A stretch of 64,000 nt of DNA from Streptococcus sp. 121. Its GTDB lineage: Bacteria; Bacillota; Bacilli; Lactobacillales; Streptococcaceae. Below the pieces are notes generated by a model. That model saw only the letters and a list, made by a program, of their open reading frames with translations, ran no database searches and was not told where the DNA came from. Every line of letters starts with the position of its first letter. Within the stretch, counting starts at the first letter, position 1. Below are positions 18,727-27,084 of this stretch, one piece after another. A program made the position numbers and the translations under genes. Location of the stretch: NCBI RefSeq assembly GCF_016458205.1, contig NZ_JAEMED010000006.1, positions 1-64,000 on the forward strand, in the 5' to 3' direction.

Positions 18727-19107
18727 ATGGGTATTTTCTCAGGTTTGATGGGCAATGCAAGTCAAAAGGATTCACAAAAAGTAAAGGAGGATTTGGACAA
18801 TATCCTTCTTTCAGAAGAGAATGTTGAAATGGCATTTGCTTTAGTTCGGGATTTAATTGTCTTTACAGAGTACCGCTTGATTCTTGTAGACAAACAGGGA
18901 ATGACAGGGAAAAAGGTTTCTTATAAATCGATTCCTTATGGTTCCATTTCTCGATTTACGGTAGAAACCAGTGGGCATTTTGATTTGGATGCGGAATTGA
19001 AAATTTGGATTTCATCTGCTGTGGAACCAGCAGAAATTCTCCAATTCAAGAGTGACGACAGCGTGGTTCAAATTCAAAAAGCACTAGCTGCAGCTGTGCT
19101 CCTTTAG
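18727..19107 (+). CDS. Bacterial PH-domain protein (YvbH-like)
   Basis: The 126-residue soluble protein fits a single bacterial pleckstrin-homology domain. The visible pattern is a leading helix, then strands around VRDLIVFTEYRLILVDKQG, TGKKVSYKSIPYGSISRFTV and LDAELKIWIS, with a final amphipathic helix. Family members (PF08000 type) have no known enzymatic activity; a role in stress response or membrane association has been suggested for relatives. It has its own extended -10 promoter, and AAAGGAG precedes ATG 18727. Confidence 0.75.
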   Translation: MGIFSGLMGNASQKDSQKVKEDLDNILLSEENVEMAFALVRDLIVFTEYRLILVDKQGMTGKKVSYKSIPYGSISRFTVETSGHFDLDAELKIWISSAVEPAEILQFKSDDSVVQIQKALAAAVLL

Positions 19108-19108
19108 A

Positions 19109-19705
19109 ATGATGCTCGAAAATACTGCTTTTAGTGCCTTTCTAGAACGTTTTCCAGAAGATGTCCAGTTAATTTTAAGGGAGATGATTCCAAGCTACCA
19201 ACAAGGGTATCTCGATTATGTTTACCAAACAGATAAGCCCGAGATTCAAGCGCGCCGCATTAAAAATTTGGTGAAAAATTTCCGGATGATGGACTATACT
19301 TTTGTGATGTCACTTCCGCAAGATCTGGCCTTGGAGATTGTTAGTGACTGGCAATACCCTCCAGGTTTTACTGAGTTATTGGATCCAATTCAGTCCGAGT
19401 TACTAGATGCTGAGGCGAGAGAGGGGAGAGATTTTGCGGTCATTTTGAATGGTCGGTTACTCGGGCATTTTCGACTAGATAAGACTGACAAAGGTATGCT
19501 TCTCTACTTAGCCCTAAAGCCAAAATATATTGGTCAGGGCTGGGGTCCTCGGTTTTATCAGACCATCGAGGATTTCTTGGTAAAACAAGGAAAGATAAGG
19601 CAAATTACTGTCATGTCTCGAATTACATACCATCAAGTATTTTTTCAAAATCAAGGTTTCGAAAAAACGTCTGATATGGATCCATACTTGGTAAAATCAC
19701 TATAG
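19109..19705 (+). CDS. GNAT-family N-acetyltransferase
   Basis: The C-terminal half carries the GNAT core: FRLDKTDKGMLLYLALKP, then the acetyl-CoA loop KYIGQGWGPRFYQ, and a closing YHQVFFQNQGFEKT segment. The first 65 residues (LERFPEDVQLIL...KPEIQARRIKNLVKNF) recall the small helical tail seen in YdeI/OmpD-associated bacteriocin-protection proteins. It may be a two-part protein. The acceptor is unknown. It starts 1 bp after the PH-domain gene without a clear ribosome site, which suggests translational coupling. Confidence 0.75.
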   Translation: MMLENTAFSAFLERFPEDVQLILREMIPSYQQGYLDYVYQTDKPEIQARRIKNLVKNFRMMDYTFVMSLPQDLALEIVSDWQYPPGFTELLDPIQSELLDAEAREGRDFAVILNGRLLGHFRLDKTDKGMLLYLALKPKYIGQGWGPRFYQTIEDFLVKQGKIRQITVMSRITYHQVFFQNQGFEKTSDMDPYLVKSL

Positions 19706-19714
19706 AGTTGGGAA

Positions 19715-19740
19715 AAAGAGTTGGGCTGCAACTCTTCTTC
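19715..19740 (+). terminator. Possible terminator hairpin
   Basis: AAGAGTTG (19717-19724) pairs with CAACTCTT (19729-19736); the downstream tail is only partly T-rich. Confidence 0.45.
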
Positions 19741-19796
19741 ATCATTTATTGGTAGGATAGCTGAGCCGCTTTTTCTTTGGTTTGACTTTAAGAACG

Positions 19797-19805
19797 TGTT
19801 ATAAT
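19797..19805 (+). promoter_or_regulatory. Extended -10 promoter for SPFH gene
   Basis: TGT-TATAAT ends at 19805, about 137 bp before the start codon. The long leader between them has no recognisable riboswitch or gene. Confidence 0.55.
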
Positions 19806-19942
19806 TGAAAACAGACAGATAAATTTTTCATGCTTCAATACGGAAAGTATTTCGAATTGATAGAGTATGAATGCTCGCGAACTATCACTGAAATAAACTT
19901 GACTGTGGTGGTATGGCTGCCTAATGAAAAGGAGAAGTAACG

Positions 19943-20833
19943 ATGCTGTTTGGGATTATTTTTTTCGGACTTTTGCTCTTAGTGGTATGTCTCTTAGTCA
20001 TAAGCTCTCTTTATGTTGTACGCCAGCAATCAGTAGCTATTATTGAGCGTTTTGGCCGCTATCAAAAAACCGCATCTAGCGGTATTCATGTGCGACTCCC
20101 ACTGGGGATTGACCGCCTGGTTGCTCGGATTGAGCTGCGCTTGCTTCAAAGTGAGATTGTCGTAGAAACAAAAACCAAGGACAATGTCTTTGTTACTTTG
20201 AATATTGCGACCCAATATCGTGTAAACGAGTCCAATGTTACGGATGCTTATTACAAACTGATTAAACCAGTGAGTCAAATCAAGTCCTATATTGAGGATG
20301 CGCTTCGTTCTTCAGTTCCTAAGTTAACCTTGGATGAATTGTTTGAGAAAAAAGATGAAATCGCTTTGGAAGTTCAAAATCAAGTTGCAGAAGAAATGTC
20401 TACCTATGGTTACGTGATTGTGAAGACTTTGATTACCAAGGTTGAACCAGATGCTGAAGTGAAGCAATCTATGAACGACATCAATGCTGCGCAACGCAAA
20501 CGGGTTGCCGCCCAGGAATTGGCTGAAGCTGATAAGATTAAAATTGTAACCGCAGCGGAAGCTGAAGCTGAAAAAGATCGTTTACACGGGGTTGGGATTG
20601 CCCAGCAACGGAAAGCCATTGTGGACGGACTAGCAGAATCAATTCGAGAGTTGAAGGAAGCTGAAATCAGTCTTAGCGAGGAGCAGATTATGTCTATTCT
20701 CTTGACCAACCAATACTTGGATACCCTAAATAATTTTGGTATGTATGGTAACAGTAGTATCTTCCTACCGGGCCAACCAGATGGGGTGGAGGATATCCGC
20801 ACTCAACTTCTCTCAGCTATTAAAGCCAAATAA
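19943..20833 (+). CDS. SPFH/band 7 (stomatin-like) membrane protein
   Basis: One N-terminal membrane helix (about 4-25) is followed by a band-7 domain (VVRQQSVAIIERFGRYQKT onward) and a long alanine/glutamate-rich coiled coil (AAQRKRVAAQELAEADKIK...AEAEAEKDRL). This matches stomatin/prohibitin-type scaffolds of bacterial membrane microdomains. These proteins form oligomers and are often linked to membrane protein quality control. Length is 296 residues, and AAGGAG precedes ATG 19943. It has its own promoter, with a repeat element directly downstream. Confidence 0.88.
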   Translation: MLFGIIFFGLLLLVVCLLVISSLYVVRQQSVAIIERFGRYQKTASSGIHVRLPLGIDRLVARIELRLLQSEIVVETKTKDNVFVTLNIATQYRVNESNVTDAYYKLIKPVSQIKSYIEDALRSSVPKLTLDELFEKKDEIALEVQNQVAEEMSTYGYVIVKTLITKVEPDAEVKQSMNDINAAQRKRVAAQELAEADKIKIVTAAEAEAEKDRLHGVGIAQQRKAIVDGLAESIRELKEAEISLSEEQIMSILLTNQYLDTLNNFGMYGNSSIFLPGQPDGVEDIRTQLLSAIKAK

Positions 20834-21019
20834 TGCTTAGCTAATTTCAAAATCAGAATACTCGCGGAATTTCAAATAAATGAAGAGGACAGCTGATGAT
20901 GATCGTTCAACAGGTCTGGGAGACCTGTTGAATATTATCCATTAAGCGTGCAAGGCACGCAATCAGTCAGTTCATCAAAAAGGCTTGACAAAGACATATT
21001 TTGAAATCCAATGACTATA
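20832..21019 (+). repeat. MITE-like intergenic repeat, copy A, with an internal insert
   Basis: The element shares TTTCAAAATCAGAATACTCG, GAGGACAGCTGATGATGAT and a TTGAAAT...AATGA end with copies at 27847, 43001 and 61881. This copy carries about 65 extra bases in the middle, flanked by GTTCA and made of two perfect hairpins: 12-bp arms at 20906-20932 and 6-bp arms at 20946-20960. No coding potential. Confidence 0.82.
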
Positions 21020-21022
21020 AAC

Positions 21023-21050
21023 AAAAATGCACCAATTTGGTGCATTTTTT
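21023..21050. terminator. Bidirectional terminator (SPFH region / xpt)
   Basis: Perfect 12-bp arms, AAAAATGCACCA (21023-21034) and TGGTGCATTTTT (21038-21049), overlap the xpt stop codon. Confidence 0.92.
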
Positions 21051-21630
21051 ATAGGTCGGCGTCAGTGAAAACAACCTGACCGTTTTCAAATTTTTCAATA
21101 CGAGCGAGGGAGCTTACAGGGATTCCCATATCTTGAATGAGTTGCCGTCCATCTTGGAAGGATTTTTCAATGACAATTCCAACGCCTTCTACCGTAGCTC
21201 CTGCCTGTTGAATGATTTCAATCAAGCCTTTGGCGGCTTGGCCATTGGCTAGGAAATCATCTACAATCAGCACGCGATCATCTTGGTTCAAGAACTTGCT
21301 GGCAATGGAGACAGTTGAAGTAACCTGTTTGGTAAAGGAATAAACTTCAGCCGTTAGGATGCCCTCAGTCATAGTAATATTTTTATGTTTTTTAGCGAAA
21401 ATCATAGGCACATCAAGGCTCTCAGCCACATAAGCAGCTGGTGCAATGCCCGAAGCTTCAATGGTCACAACTTTAGTGATTCCCTTATCACGGTATCCGT
21501 CAGCCAGGACCTTCCCCATCTCCTTCATCAACTTATAGTCAACTTGGTGGGTCAGAAAGGAATCGACCTTGAGAATATTTTCGCCAAGTACATTCCCATC
21601 TTTAAGAATACGTTCTTCTAATAATTTCAT
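21049..21630 (-). CDS. xpt: Xanthine phosphoribosyltransferase
   Basis: Xpt converts xanthine and PRPP into XMP for purine salvage. The PRPP loop [16 protein letters not shown] and the [14 protein letters not shown] segment are typical. The start is ATG 21630 ([13 protein letters not shown]), preceded by GGAGG, giving 193 residues as in other streptococci. It is divergent from the nucleobase permease rather than in the usual xpt-pbuX operon. The leader is only about 20 nt and holds no purine riboswitch. Confidence 0.95.
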   Translation of the reverse strand: MKLLEERILKDGNVLGENILKVDSFLTHQVDYKLMKEMGKVLADGYRDKGITKVVTIEASGIAPAAYVAESLDVPMIFAKKHKNITMTEGILTAEVYSFTKQVTSTVSIASKFLNQDDRVLIVDDFLANGQAAKGLIEIIQQAGATVEGVGIVIEKSFQDGRQLIQDMGIPVSSLARIEKFENGQVVFTDADL

Positions 21631-21657
21631 CATTTCCTCCAACTATTGATGAAATCT

Positions 21658-21666
21658 ATTATAGCA
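21658..21666 (-). promoter_or_regulatory. xpt extended -10 promoter
   Basis: On the minus strand TGC-TATAAT is read at 21666-21658, about 28 bp before the xpt start. The -35 is weak (TTCTTT). Confidence 0.65.
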
Positions 21667-21722
21667 CGTTTTTGAGAAGAAAAGAAGAAAGAAATGGAGA
21701 GAGAAATGAAGGTTTTGTAGGT

Positions 21723-21736
21723 AAAGGCGAACGTTA
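21723..21736 (+). promoter_or_regulatory. Candidate PurR box between xpt and permease gene
   Basis: AAAGGCGAACGTTA differs by one base from the CCGAAC core of the lactic-acid-bacterial PurBox. It lies about 77 bp upstream of both inferred start sites, near the spacing described for PurR activation in Lactococcus. Inference only. Confidence 0.35.
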
Positions 21737-21823
21737 TAGCATACATGTTTATAAAACGTATTGATTTTGAGTGTATTTTTTGATAAACTGAGACTATTCT
21801 TTTTTAAAACAGAAGGAGGAGCC

Positions 21824-23131
21824 ATGTCTCAGAACATCAAAAAAGAATCATCGGAAACCATGCTCTACGGTGTTGAGGATACACCACCGAAAGGATTGGC
21901 CATCCTGTTAGCCCTGCAGCATATTTTAGCTGCTTTTGCAGGTATTATTGCGGTTCCCTTGGTTGTATCTTCAGCCCTTGGACTTCCGGTTGATCAAACC
22001 TCAGCCCTCGTTTCGGCAGCTATTTTTGTAGCAGGATTGGCTACGATTTTACAATCCAAAGGATTGGGACCCATCGGGGCGCGTGTTTCCGGTATGATGG
22101 GAACAGACTTTACCTTTGCAAATCCAGCCATTAGTGTTGGAAGCCAATTTGGCTTAGCAGGTGTCGTTGGTGCGACCATTGCAGGATCGTTCGTTGAAAT
22201 TATCCTTAGTCGCTTTATTAAACCCCTTATGCGTTTTTTCCCACCTTTAATTACGGGAACGGTCGTAACGTTGATTGGAATTACCCTGTTACCAGTCAGC
22301 ATGGACTGGGCTGCGGGTGGTGCAGGAGCTAGTGATTATGCTTCTGTTGAAAATGTCAGCATTGCATTCGTTGTCATGCTCTTTACACTTTTCTTGAACC
22401 ACTATGGAAAAGGGATGATGAAAACTGCATCTGTCTTTTTCGGAATGGTGTTCGGATATGTCCTCTGCATTTTCCTTGGGAAGGTAGATTTGTCCGCTGT
22501 GAATGAAGCCGCTTGGATTGCTCTTCCAAATGTTTTTGGCTTTGGTGTTCGTTTTGAATTATCAGCCATTTTAGCCTTTATCCCAGCCTATGTGGTATCT
22601 TTGATTGGTACAGTTGGAATCATGATGGCAATCGGTGAAGCTTCTGGTCAAAAAATGACTTCTGAAAGAGCTGCTAATGGAGTTTTGGCTGACGGAGTTG
22701 GCTCACTCTTAGCGGGTGTTTTTGGGGCGGGACCAAATACAGCCTTTTCTCAGAATGTCGGTCTGATTACTCTTACCAAGGTTGCTAGTCGTCAAGTCAT
22801 GGTACTGGCAGGAATTTTGTTAGCAATTCTCGGAGTTTTTCCAAAGGTTTCAGCTCTAATCTCCATTATGCCGCAACCGGTTCTAGGTGGTGTAGGAGTC
22901 ATCATGTTTGGTTTAGTGGCAGCACAAGGGGTTAAAACACTTGCGACTGTTAAAATGGGAGATCGTGAACTCCTGATTATCTCACTTGCCTTTGCCTTGG
23001 GAATTGGGGTAACCGTTCGACCAGACTTGCTTAGCAATTTGCCTCTAGCTCTTCAAATGATTTTCTCTTCAGGAATCTCTACCGGAACAATTGTAGCCTT
23101 AATCTTGAATCAAGTCTTAAAAGAACAATAA
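21824..23131 (+). CDS. pbuX: NCS2-family nucleobase (xanthine-type) permease
   Basis: This 435-residue polytopic transporter has NCS2 signatures: LALQHILAAFAGIIAVPLVV at the N-terminus, GARVSGMMGTDFTF, and the GAGPNTAFSQNVGLI motif in the central repeat. It should import xanthine or a related purine by cation symport, feeding Xpt encoded divergently next to it; pairing with xpt supports xanthine over uracil. ATG 21824 is preceded by AAGGAGGA. An extension upstream would be hydrophobic and lacks a ribosome site. Confidence 0.88.
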   Translation: MSQNIKKESSETMLYGVEDTPPKGLAILLALQHILAAFAGIIAVPLVVSSALGLPVDQTSALVSAAIFVAGLATILQSKGLGPIGARVSGMMGTDFTFANPAISVGSQFGLAGVVGATIAGSFVEIILSRFIKPLMRFFPPLITGTVVTLIGITLLPVSMDWAAGGAGASDYASVENVSIAFVVMLFTLFLNHYGKGMMKTASVFFGMVFGYVLCIFLGKVDLSAVNEAAWIALPNVFGFGVRFELSAILAFIPAYVVSLIGTVGIMMAIGEASGQKMTSERAANGVLADGVGSLLAGVFGAGPNTAFSQNVGLITLTKVASRQVMVLAGILLAILGVFPKVSALISIMPQPVLGGVGVIMFGLVAAQGVKTLATVKMGDRELLIISLAFALGIGVTVRPDLLSNLPLALQMIFSSGISTGTIVALILNQVLKEQ

Positions 23132-23172
23132 ACAAATGAGGTCGGATTTTGTCCGACCTCATTTGTTTATTG
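23126..23172. terminator. Bidirectional terminator between permease gene and amylase gene
   Basis: Perfect 21-bp arms (23126-23146 and 23152-23172) with a TTTTG loop overlap both stop codons. This is the longest perfect hairpin in the window. Confidence 0.95.
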
Positions 23173-24624
23173 TTGAAGGGTCCAGGCAGAGATGCTGCGA
23201 CCTAAAACAGGGAAGGTTGCCCAACCGTCTTCTTGAACAGTGACGGTATCTGGGTGATGTTCTAATTGATCCGCAAATACATGGCCTTGCCACTTGGTTC
23301 CAACGTACATGGAAATAGCTGAGTCATCTTTATTGCTGATGACAACTGCTAGAGGACTGCGATCCAATTCATCAGGAATTCGTGTCCAACCGATGGTGTT
23401 GGCATTTGCAAAGTAGTCTTTCTCTTCTCCGTAGGCTAAATACTTCCGGAGGAGCAGGAGTTTATCCAAGTCTTCTTGGAAGCTTGCTTGGGCATGGTAG
23501 CCTTGGACACCATAGTAATCACCATAAAAGACACAGGGCTTCCCATTTTTACGGAGTAAAATCATTCCGTAGGCCAGTGGCTTAAACCAGTCAGCAACTA
23601 CAGATTCTAAGGCCTGCCCTTTTTGTGTATCATGATTTTCGACAAAGGTTACCGCTGAATCAGGGTGATTCTTAACCAAAGAACCGTCAAATATAGTAGT
23701 TAAGTCAAAGTCAGCCCCTTTTTCGCCGGCTTCATGAAAATTATAGTGAAGTCTGACATCCACCAAATCAAATCGATGGTCCGTATCTTCAAGATAATTG
23801 GTGTTGGTCTCTTCATCGGGGTTCCAGAATTCTCCAAACACATAGAAATCTTCAGAGAAATTTGCTTTGATGTCCCGAATAAAGTTTTTCATAAAGAAGG
23901 AATCGATATGCTTAATCGCATCGAGGCGGAAACCGGAAATTCCGGTAGTTGGGATAAACCAATTGGCCCAGTCATATAGGTTTTGAACGACTTCTGGATG
24001 CTTGAAATCTAAATCAGCATACATGAGATAGTCGTAGTTCCCATTTTCATTGTCTACCAGACTATCATCAGACCAACCTTTGTTGTCACCCACTATTTGA
24101 TAGATTCCGTTTTGATTGCGCTTGGCATCAAAATCGGTACCAGTGAAGTGGTACCAATGCCACTGGAAGTCATTGTAACGACCTTGACGCCCAGGGAAGT
24201 AGAAGTGTGTCCACCCCTTAATGCGGAACGGGTCTGTTAATTCCTTGGTACGATCTTCTGGATCAACTTCAACGACTTCAAAAGATTCTAGCCCATCAGC
24301 AGCAGCTTTGTGATTGAGGACTACATCTGCGATGGTTGCAATGCCATGATCCTTTAGAATACGGATGGCTTGGACATATTCATCCTTCGTTCCATATTTG
24401 GTTCGAACCGTACCTTTTTGATCAAATTCTCCTAAATCGAAGAGATCATAGATTCCATATCCAACATCATTTGAATTGGTAGCCTTAAACGCTGGTGGTA
24501 CCCAAACTTGTGTAATTCCAAGTTCTGCTAGATGAGGGGCATCACCAGCTAAACGATTCCAGTGTTGGCCATCATTCGGTAGATACCACTCAAAGTACTG
24601 TATAAGTGTTTCATTCTTTTCCAT
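23167..24624 (-). CDS. amyA: Cytoplasmic alpha-amylase (GH13)
   Basis: The 485-residue protein starts directly with the barrel (NETLIQYFEWYLPNDGQHW) and has no signal peptide, so it should cleave alpha-1,4-glucans inside the cell. GH13 conserved regions are visible: ADVVLNHK, GFRLDAIKH (nucleophile Asp), VFGEFWNP (acid Glu) and FVENHDTQ (Asp). It resembles the intracellular amylases of subfamily GH13_5 that handle maltodextrins or glycogen. It is monocistronic and convergent with the permease gene. Confidence 0.93.
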   Translation of the reverse strand: MEKNETLIQYFEWYLPNDGQHWNRLAGDAPHLAELGITQVWVPPAFKATNSNDVGYGIYDLFDLGEFDQKGTVRTKYGTKDEYVQAIRILKDHGIATIADVVLNHKAAADGLESFEVVEVDPEDRTKELTDPFRIKGWTHFYFPGRQGRYNDFQWHWYHFTGTDFDAKRNQNGIYQIVGDNKGWSDDSLVDNENGNYDYLMYADLDFKHPEVVQNLYDWANWFIPTTGISGFRLDAIKHIDSFFMKNFIRDIKANFSEDFYVFGEFWNPDEETNTNYLEDTDHRFDLVDVRLHYNFHEAGEKGADFDLTTIFDGSLVKNHPDSAVTFVENHDTQKGQALESVVADWFKPLAYGMILLRKNGKPCVFYGDYYGVQGYHAQASFQEDLDKLLLLRKYLAYGEEKDYFANANTIGWTRIPDELDRSPLAVVISNKDDSAISMYVGTKWQGHVFADQLEHHPDTVTVQEDGWATFPVLGRSISAWTLQQ

Positions 24625-24630
24625 ACCCCT

Positions 24631-24659
24631 ATCCTAAAACTCGGAATACTTTTTGTCAA
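24631..24659 (-). promoter_or_regulatory. Candidate amylase promoter
   Basis: On the minus strand TTGACA (24659-24654) and TAGGAT (24636-24631) are 17 bp apart. Transcription would start at about the ATG itself, so either the message is nearly leaderless or another promoter is used. Confidence 0.4.
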
Positions 24660-24738
24660 ATTTTTACCAGTAACTAAGAAACACATTTGATTTTTTTTTA
24701 AGAATTGTGTAAAATTTAAAAAAGATTGTGAGGAAAAA

Positions 24739-24969
24739 ATGAGTCGCAAAGAGAAAAAAATTGAAGTACAGTTAACCGATCAGCAGGTAAAGATTGGTAA
24801 AGATAGCTATGAAGGTTATCAATTAATGATTGGAAAACAGGTTGTAGGTGAGATTGCCGAACTAGATCAGCAATTCGCGCTGGTTTCGAATGGAAATGTA
24901 CAGGAATTTCATAAAACTTTGGAACAAGCAATTGAAAAATTAATCGAAAGCTACAATTTATCCAAATAA
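24739..24969 (+). CDS. DUF2969-family small protein
   Basis: The 76-residue charged protein (SRKEKKIEVQLTDQQ...VGEIAELDQQFALV...AIEKLIESYNL) fits the DUF2969 family of Lactobacillales by size and pattern. Function is unknown; no membrane segment or catalytic motif is present. It is divergent from the amylase gene and directly precedes the tRNA pair. A GTGAGG site precedes the ATG. Confidence 0.75.
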   Translation: MSRKEKKIEVQLTDQQVKIGKDSYEGYQLMIGKQVVGEIAELDQQFALVSNGNVQEFHKTLEQAIEKLIESYNLSK

Positions 24970-24974
24970 ATGTC

Positions 24975-25002
24975 TTGCATTCTGAAGATAATGTGATATA
25001 AT
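24975..25002 (+). promoter_or_regulatory. tRNA promoter
   Basis: TTGCAT (24975-24980) and TATAAT (24997-25002) are 16 bp apart, 17 bp before the tRNA-Tyr 5' end. Confidence 0.78.
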
Positions 25003-25018
25003 AATTCTTGTTGATGTC

Positions 25019-25099
25019 GGAGAGATAGCGAAGAGGCTAAACGCGGCGGACTGTAAATCCGCTCCTTAGGGTTCGGGGGTTCGAATCCCTCTCTCTCCA
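25019..25099 (+). tRNA. tRNA-Tyr (GTA)
   Basis: The acceptor stem GGAGAGA / TCTCTCC closes with discriminator A. The anticodon loop CTGTAAA carries GTA, the variable arm is long as expected for tRNA-Tyr, and the T loop is GGTTCGAATCC. CCA is not encoded. Confidence 0.97.
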
Positions 25100-25109
25100 T
25101 TCTCATTAT

Positions 25110-25181
25110 TGGGGTATCGCCAAGCGGTAAGGCAAGGGACTTTGACTCCCTCATGCGTTGGTTCGAATCCAGCTACCCCAG
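25110..25181 (+). tRNA. tRNA-Gln (TTG)
   Basis: The acceptor stem TGGGGTA / TACCCCA ends with discriminator G. The anticodon loop CTTTGAC carries TTG, and the T loop is GGTTCGAATCC. It follows tRNA-Tyr after 10 bp and shares its promoter. Confidence 0.97.
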
Positions 25182-25296
25182 TTCTTAGGTTACTTATTGG
25201 ATAGAGGACGCTAAAATATCCTTTGGGTATTTTATTTCTTTATATCCAGGCGACGGTTGAAGCGATGCGGTGCTTAGGAAGAAATTTTATAAGTAT

Positions 25297-25315
25297 ATCA
25301 AGTCTAGAACTTGAT
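25297..25315 (+). promoter_or_regulatory. Hairpin just upstream of the S1 ribosome-binding site
   Basis: ATCAAGT (25297-25303) and ACTTGAT (25309-25315) can pair, placing a small stem within 10 bases of the GGAGG site. A second stem with a T-rich tail (about 25213-25240) lies further up the leader and may end the tRNA transcript. Autoregulation of rpsA is possible but unproven. Confidence 0.4.
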
Positions 25316-25333
25316 TGTTGGAGGATTTTTTAG

Positions 25334-26533
25334 ATGAACGAATTTGAAGATTTGCTAAACAGCGTTAGCCAAGTTGAGCCAGGTGATGTTGTTACTGCTG
25401 AAGTATTGACTGTAGATGCTGGACAAGCTAACGTAGCAATCTCTGGTACTGGTGTAGAAGGTGTCTTGACTCTTCGTGAATTGACTAACGATCGTGACGC
25501 TGACATTCACGAATTGGTTAAACCAGGTGAAACACTTGAGTTGCTTGTGCTTCGTCAAGTTGTAGGTAAAGACACTGATACTGTTACCTACCTTGTATCT
25601 AAAAAACGTCTTGAAGCACGCAAAGCTTGGGATAAATTGGTTGGACGTGAAGAAGAAGTTGTTACTGTTAAAGGAACTCGCGCTGTTAAAGGCGGTTTGG
25701 CAGTAGAATTTGAAGGACTTCGTGGATTCATCCCTGCATCTATGCTTGACACACGCTTTGTTCGCAACACTGAGCGTTTCGTAGGTCAAGAATTTGATGC
25801 GAAAATTAAAGAAGTGGATCCAAAAGAAAACCGCTTCATTCTTTCACGTCGTGAAGTTGTAGAAGCTGAGTCTGCAGCAGCACGTGCTGAAGTATTCGGT
25901 AAATTGAATGTTGGTGACATCGTAACTGGTAAAGTTGCACGTATCACTAGCTTCGGTGCCTTCATCGATCTTGGTGGTGTAGACGGATTGGTTCACTTGA
26001 CTGAATTGTCACATGAGCGTAACGTTTCACCTAAATCTGTTGTAACAGTTGGCGAAGAAATTGACGTTAAAGTTTTGGACTTGAACGAAGAAGAAGGTCG
26101 CGTATCCCTTTCTCTTAAAGCTACTGTTCCTGGACCATGGGATGGCGTAGAACAAAAATTGGCTAAAGGTGATGTGATCGAAGGAACAGTTAAACGTTTG
26201 ACTGACTTTGGTGCCTTTGTAGAAGTACTTCCTGGTATTGATGGCTTGGTTCACATCTCACAAATTTCACACAAACGTGTTGAAAATCCAAAAGATGCGC
26301 TTCAAGTAGGTCAAGTTGTAAACGTTAAAGTTCTTGATGTGAACGCTGCAGATGAGCGTGTATCTCTTTCTATCAAAGCTCTTGAAGAGCGTCCAGCTCA
26401 AGCTGAAGGACAGGAAGAGAAACGTGCTTCACGTCCACGTCGTCCACGTCGTCAAGAAAAACGTGACTTCGAATTGCCAGAAACACAAACTGGTTTCTCA
26501 ATGGCTGACTTGTTCGGTGATATTGAACTTTAA
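25334..26533 (+). CDS. rpsA: 30S ribosomal protein S1
   Basis: Four S1 RNA-binding repeats are visible at about residues 16-86, 104-171, 193-262 and 279-348. The last two show the textbook pattern GKVARITSFGAFIDLGGVDG / GTVKRLTDFGAFVEVLPGID. A basic, arginine-rich stretch (about 365-380) and a short acidic tail follow. With 399 residues and four repeats it is the short S1 usual in Firmicutes, where the role in mRNA recruitment is weaker than in E. coli. GGAGG precedes ATG 25334; a terminator follows. Confidence 0.96.
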   Translation: MNEFEDLLNSVSQVEPGDVVTAEVLTVDAGQANVAISGTGVEGVLTLRELTNDRDADIHELVKPGETLELLVLRQVVGKDTDTVTYLVSKKRLEARKAWDKLVGREEEVVTVKGTRAVKGGLAVEFEGLRGFIPASMLDTRFVRNTERFVGQEFDAKIKEVDPKENRFILSRREVVEAESAAARAEVFGKLNVGDIVTGKVARITSFGAFIDLGGVDGLVHLTELSHERNVSPKSVVTVGEEIDVKVLDLNEEEGRVSLSLKATVPGPWDGVEQKLAKGDVIEGTVKRLTDFGAFVEVLPGIDGLVHISQISHKRVENPKDALQVGQVVNVKVLDVNAADERVSLSIKALEERPAQAEGQEEKRASRPRRPRRQEKRDFELPETQTGFSMADLFGDIEL

Positions 26534-26543
26534 TCAAACAAAT

Positions 26544-26572
26544 GAGGCAGGGTGTAATCCCTGTCTTTTTTT
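26544..26572 (+). terminator. rpsA terminator
   Basis: GGCAGGG (26546-26552) pairs with CCCTGTC (26559-26565), followed by seven T. Confidence 0.87.
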
Positions 26573-26687
26573 GTCGGATTTATGAATGGAATCTCCTTTA
26601 TTTCTTTTTGTAAAAATGACTGCATTACTCTTCTAAGTCTAATGTATAAAAAGATAGAGGAGATTGATAGGCCTTGAGCTTTTTTTA

Positions 26688-26789
26688 TACTCTTTTAGTT
26701 TATCTTTTATTGCTGTGTTAGCTCGTCTTGCCGTACTTCAGTGTTGTCTTCGACTCGCTGCCTTGTACTAAAAGTAAACTAATACACTA
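26688..26789 (-). mobile_element. 102-bp RUP-like MITE, copy 2
   Basis: This is the reverse-complement relative of the element at 7369-7470, with identical length. It is flanked by TA (26686-26687 and 26790-26791). Terminal repeats are TACTCTTTTAGTTT and TAGTGTATTAGTTT, so one end has drifted. It occupies the gap between rpsA and the LytTR gene; the rest of that 550-bp gap has no gene. Confidence 0.87.
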
Positions 26790-26916
26790 TATTGTTTTAT
26801 CCATTTTTTGAATGCGTTTAAATATTGCTGGTTTTGATTGTACTCCAGATTATTGACACTCAGTGTTAAAAATAGTTGCAGTGATTTAAGCTCGTAATTA
26901 AATCACAATATAGTCG

Positions 26917-26990
26917 TTTAGGACGTTTTGACGACAGTTCGTTTTCTTTTTTTCCTTTTTAGGACAAAATAACAACCTTTCAAGACAAAT
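26917..26990 (+). promoter_or_regulatory. Candidate LytTR binding repeats upstream of the LytTR gene
   Basis: AGGACAAAAT (26961-26970) and AAGACAAATA (26982-26991) are direct repeats exactly 21 bp apart, the spacing typical of AgrA/ComE-type sites. A further TTTAGGAC at 26917-26924 repeats at 26958-26965, 41 bp on. The regulator may control itself here. Confidence 0.45.
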
Positions 26991-27084
26991 ACAATTTCTC
27001 AAAGATTTTCCATGCTAAGCTATAGGAGATTCTTTTTTGTTTCTACGAATTAGTAAGTAAAGAGAGAAAGAGCAGGAAGCCTCA

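Noticed and set aside
21631-21823. Guanine/xanthine riboswitch upstream of xpt
   Set aside because: The conserved aptamer core is absent, and the leader from the inferred -10 is about 20 nt, too short for an aptamer.
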